This document shows, one piece after another, positions 60,545-64,000 of a DNA stretch of 64,000 nucleotides (position 1 is its first letter; each line of letters begins with the position of its first letter). The notes beneath the pieces were generated by a model. That model did not search any database. It worked only from the letters and a program-made list of their open reading frames with translations, and had not been told where the DNA came from. Source of the stretch: Leucobacter sp. UT-8R-CII-1-4 (GTDB lineage Bacteria > Actinomycetota > Actinomycetes > Actinomycetales > Microbacteriaceae); contig NZ_JASCRS010000002.1 of NCBI RefSeq assembly GCF_030010235.1, forward strand, positions 124,001 through 188,000. The letters are read 5' to 3'. Both the position numbers and the translations under genes were made by a program.

Positions 60545-63105
60545 CTAGTCACGCAGTTTTGCACCGAAAGCAATCTCTGCGGCGCGCACGCCGGCCAGCT
60601 TCGCCTCGCTGGCCTCTTCGGCCTTGAGCGTGCGATCCTCGGCCCTGAAACGAAGTGCGAAGGTCAGCGCACGCTGACCCTCTGGCACTCCCGTGCCGCG
60701 GTAGTCGTCGACCATCGCAGCGTGCTCAAGAAGATCACCCGCACCAGCAACCACGGCCGCGCGCACTGCTTCGGCTGGGATAGCAAGGTCAACCAACAGG
60801 GTGAGATCCTGGGTTGCAGCAGGATAAGTCGAGAGGTTTGAAGTCTGAGGCGCTTCAGGTGCGAGCTCGATCAGGCGGCCCAGATCAATCTCAAATGCCG
60901 AGACACGACCGTGCAGGTGTGAGTTCTGCACCAGCTCAGGCAGCAACTCACCAGCAACACCAACAAGTTCAAGCTCACCCTCAACACTCACGAGAAGCTC
61001 AGCCGTGCGACCAGGGTGGAACGCGCGATGCGTGCCCTGACGCACCACGAGCTCTGCAAAGACAGCACCAGCTGCGGTCTTCGCTGCTTCAAGCGCATCA
61101 GCCCAGTCGTACTCACGAGCAGACTCCCCTGGCTGCTTCGCAACAGCATCACCGAGCAACAGACCCGCAAGTCGCAGAGGCTGCGCAGGAATCGATGCGT
61201 TCAGCTCAGCAAGCTTCTCAGCACTTGGGCGCTCAGCCAGTGGCGGCACCGAATCAGTACCCAGCTGCTCTCCCTCGGGCTGAGGCACAAACACTGAGCC
61301 GAGCTCAACCAGAGCCAAGTCAGTGAGACCGCGCGAAGCATTGCGCTGAGCGGTACCGATGAGACCGGCAATCAGCGAACGACGCAAGAACGGTGTTTCA
61401 CCGTCGAGAGGGTTCGCCAGGCGCACAGCACGCACCTCTTCGCCCGCTTCATCAGCTGCACCAACACCGCACGCGTCGAGTTGCGCGCGTGAAACGAATG
61501 GGTAGTTCTGCACCTCGTCAAAGCCGAAGGCTGTGATGAGGTCAGCGGCGCGACGACGCAAACGCTGAGCGCGAGTACGCCCACGACCAGCAGGAGCTAC
61601 AGGCAACACCGAAGGGATTCGGTCATAGCCGACAATACGCGCGACTTCCTCAACCAGGTCAGCCGGGCGAAGCAGATCGCTGCGCCAGCTCGGCGGAGTG
61701 ACGTTAAGCGTCGTCTTGCCCGCGGCATCGGTCGAAGATTCGACCGTGCAACCAATCAATTCGATTGCGCCCTGAGCCTCAGCATCACTGTAATCGGTGC
61801 CAAGCAGACCGTTCACGCGGGCCAGTGGCAGCGTGATCGAAACTGGCTCAAACGGCGCAACAATGTTTGCGCCGAGAGTGTCAATCGTGCCACCACCGAG
61901 CTCAACCAGCAGATCTGCCATTCGCTGTGCAGCAGCCGAAGCAACAAGCGGATCGACGCCACGCTCGTAACGCTTTGATGCTTCACTTGGCAGCTTGTGT
62001 CGGCGCAGCGTGCGCGCAATCGAGATCGGGTCGAAACTTGCAGCTTCAATCAGCACGTCGGTGGTGCTGTCGTCAGTCTTCGTCGATTCGCCACCCATCA
62101 CACCGGCCAGACCAATTGGTCCAGATTCATCGGTGATCAGCAGGTCTTCGACATGCAGCTTGCGCTCATTGCCGTCAAGAGTCACGAGAGTTTCGCCAGG
62201 CTGCGCACGGCGAACGGTGATGCCGCCCCGCAACTTATTCATGTCATAGGCGTGCAATGGCTGGCCAAACTCAAGCATGACGTAATTCGAAATGTCTACT
62301 TCGAGGCCGAGTGAGCGAATACCGGCAAGGGTGAGGCGTGCAACCATCCACGGTGGGGTTGGCCGGCTGGGGTCAACCCCACGCACTACCCGAGCGATGA
62401 AGCCCGTGCAGCCCTTGCGCCCACGAATCGGCGCCTGGTCGTCAAGCACAACCTCAAAGCCAGATCCTGTGCCAATCTCAAGCGCGAACGCTGGATCAAC
62501 AAACTCTGCGCCGGTTGAGTGCGAGTACTCCCGGGCCACACCGCGCATTGAGAACGCATACCCACGGTCTGGGGTCACGTTAATTTCTACCGCGCTGTCA
62601 TGCATGCCGAGCAGTTCGAGTGCGTCTTCACCAACCTCTGGATCGAGCCCAAGACGCGAGAGCACAATAATGCCGTCGTGATCCTCGCCCAATGCAAGCT
62701 CGCGAGCCGAAGCGATCATGCCGTCGCTTACGTGACCGTAGGTCTTTCGTGCAGCGATCTTGAAGTCACCAGGCAGCACGGCACCCGGCAGTGTCACTAC
62801 GACCTTGTCGCCAACACTGAAGTTGTGCGCGCCACAAACAATGCCGCGAACGTCTTCGCCGCCATCGGCTGCCTTTTCACCGGGCGCGGCAACGCGCACC
62901 TGGCACCAGTTAATGGTCTTGCCGTTTGACTGCTCTTCTGGTTCAAGCGAAAGCACCTCGCCGACCACAATTGGGCCGGTCGACTCGAAACGATCGATTG
63001 ACTCTTCTTCAAAGCCAACGCGCACCAAATCGGCGTGCACCTGCTCTGGCGTAATGTCGGCTGGCAGCGATACATGCTGGCCCAGCCAGCTGAGTGGGAT
63101 ACGCA

Positions 63106-63106
<1 letters not shown>
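60545..63106 (-). CDS. pheT: Phenylalanine--tRNA ligase beta subunit
   Basis: An 853-residue large subunit of the alpha2-beta2 PheRS. Order: MRIPLSWLGQHV, tRNA-binding (EMAP-II-like) region (about 40-150) with IVCGAHNFSVGDKVVVTLPG, B3/B4 editing domain (about 215-400), B5 region with ARTLRRHKLPSEASKRYERG (about 372-391), DLVEEVARIVGYDRIPSVLP, and the C-terminal ferredoxin-fold anticodon-binding domain (about 755-853) with YPAATQDLTLLVD. It overlaps pheS by 1 bp and is last in the pheST operon. Confidence 0.96.

Positions 63107-64000
<894 letters not shown>

Overview
The window reads as chromosomal backbone of an actinomycete, most likely a member of Microbacteriaceae. The arguments are: a fused Kgd-type 2-oxoglutarate decarboxylase/succinyltransferase; an SMC/FtsY/Ffh neighbourhood next to the rpsP-KH-rimM-trmD-rplS-lepB-rnhB cluster; frequent GTG and TTG starts; several apparently leaderless genes; and many lineage-typical membrane and hypothetical proteins. 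The DNA is moderately G+C-rich. Genus cannot be fixed from this sequence alone. No insertion sequence, prophage, integrase or CRISPR array was seen.

Layout. 0-4.7 kb: metX, a 3'-truncated AbiEi-like gene running into it, and two CNNM/CBS hemolysin-like transporters. 5-11.4 kb: kgd, an agmatine deiminase family gene and a 2-oxoglutarate-semialdehyde-type dehydrogenase, all in one direction. 11.5-17.8 kb: small membrane proteins, an alpha/beta hydrolase, a methyltransferase, a DUF6138-like protein, a lipoprotein and tRNA-Leu(UAG). 17.9-21 kb: a 995-residue phosphotransferase/aminotransferase fusion. 21.2-28.1 kb, mostly minus strand: rdgB, rph, murI, rnhB, lepB, rplS, trmD, rimM, a KH protein and rpsP. 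28.3-34.5 kb: a glutamate-cysteine ligase family gene, a membrane protein, ffh, a 3-hydroxyacyl-CoA dehydrogenase and ftsY. 34.7-40.4 kb: a branched-chain amino-acid ABC transporter (livH, livM, livG, livF, and livJ convergent). 40.6-44.6 kb: an ABC-2 exporter with a two-component system in one operon. 44.7-48.4 kb: smc. 48.5-52.7 kb: a flavin-binding PNPOx family gene, an ABC-F ATPase and a MocR regulator. 52.7-57.9 kb: a second ABC exporter pair, a small membrane protein, a TipA-like MerR regulator, a YbaK-type deacylase and an AI-2E family permease. 57.9-64 kb: thrC, a two-domain VOC/PhnB protein, pheT and the 3' part of pheS, which is cut by the window edge.

The most unusual signals are non-coding. 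An 11-mer, CGCTGGATCGC, occurs nine times exactly on the two strands, in genes (three reading frames) and in spacers, and once as a 12-bp inverted pair between convergent genes. A 47-bp composite site is shared by the promoter regions of the mocR gene and the PNPOx family gene, suggesting a small vitamin B6-linked regulon. The end of ftsY is duplicated as a 74-bp repeat around its probable terminator. A perfect 15-nt palindrome precedes the exporter/two-component operon, and an embedded inverted repeat marks a MerR-type promoter. Among proteins, the LivH-type permease has an extracytoplasmic domain at its N terminus, SMC carries an Ala/Pro-rich insert in its C-terminal coiled coil, and the AbiEi-like gene ends inside metX.
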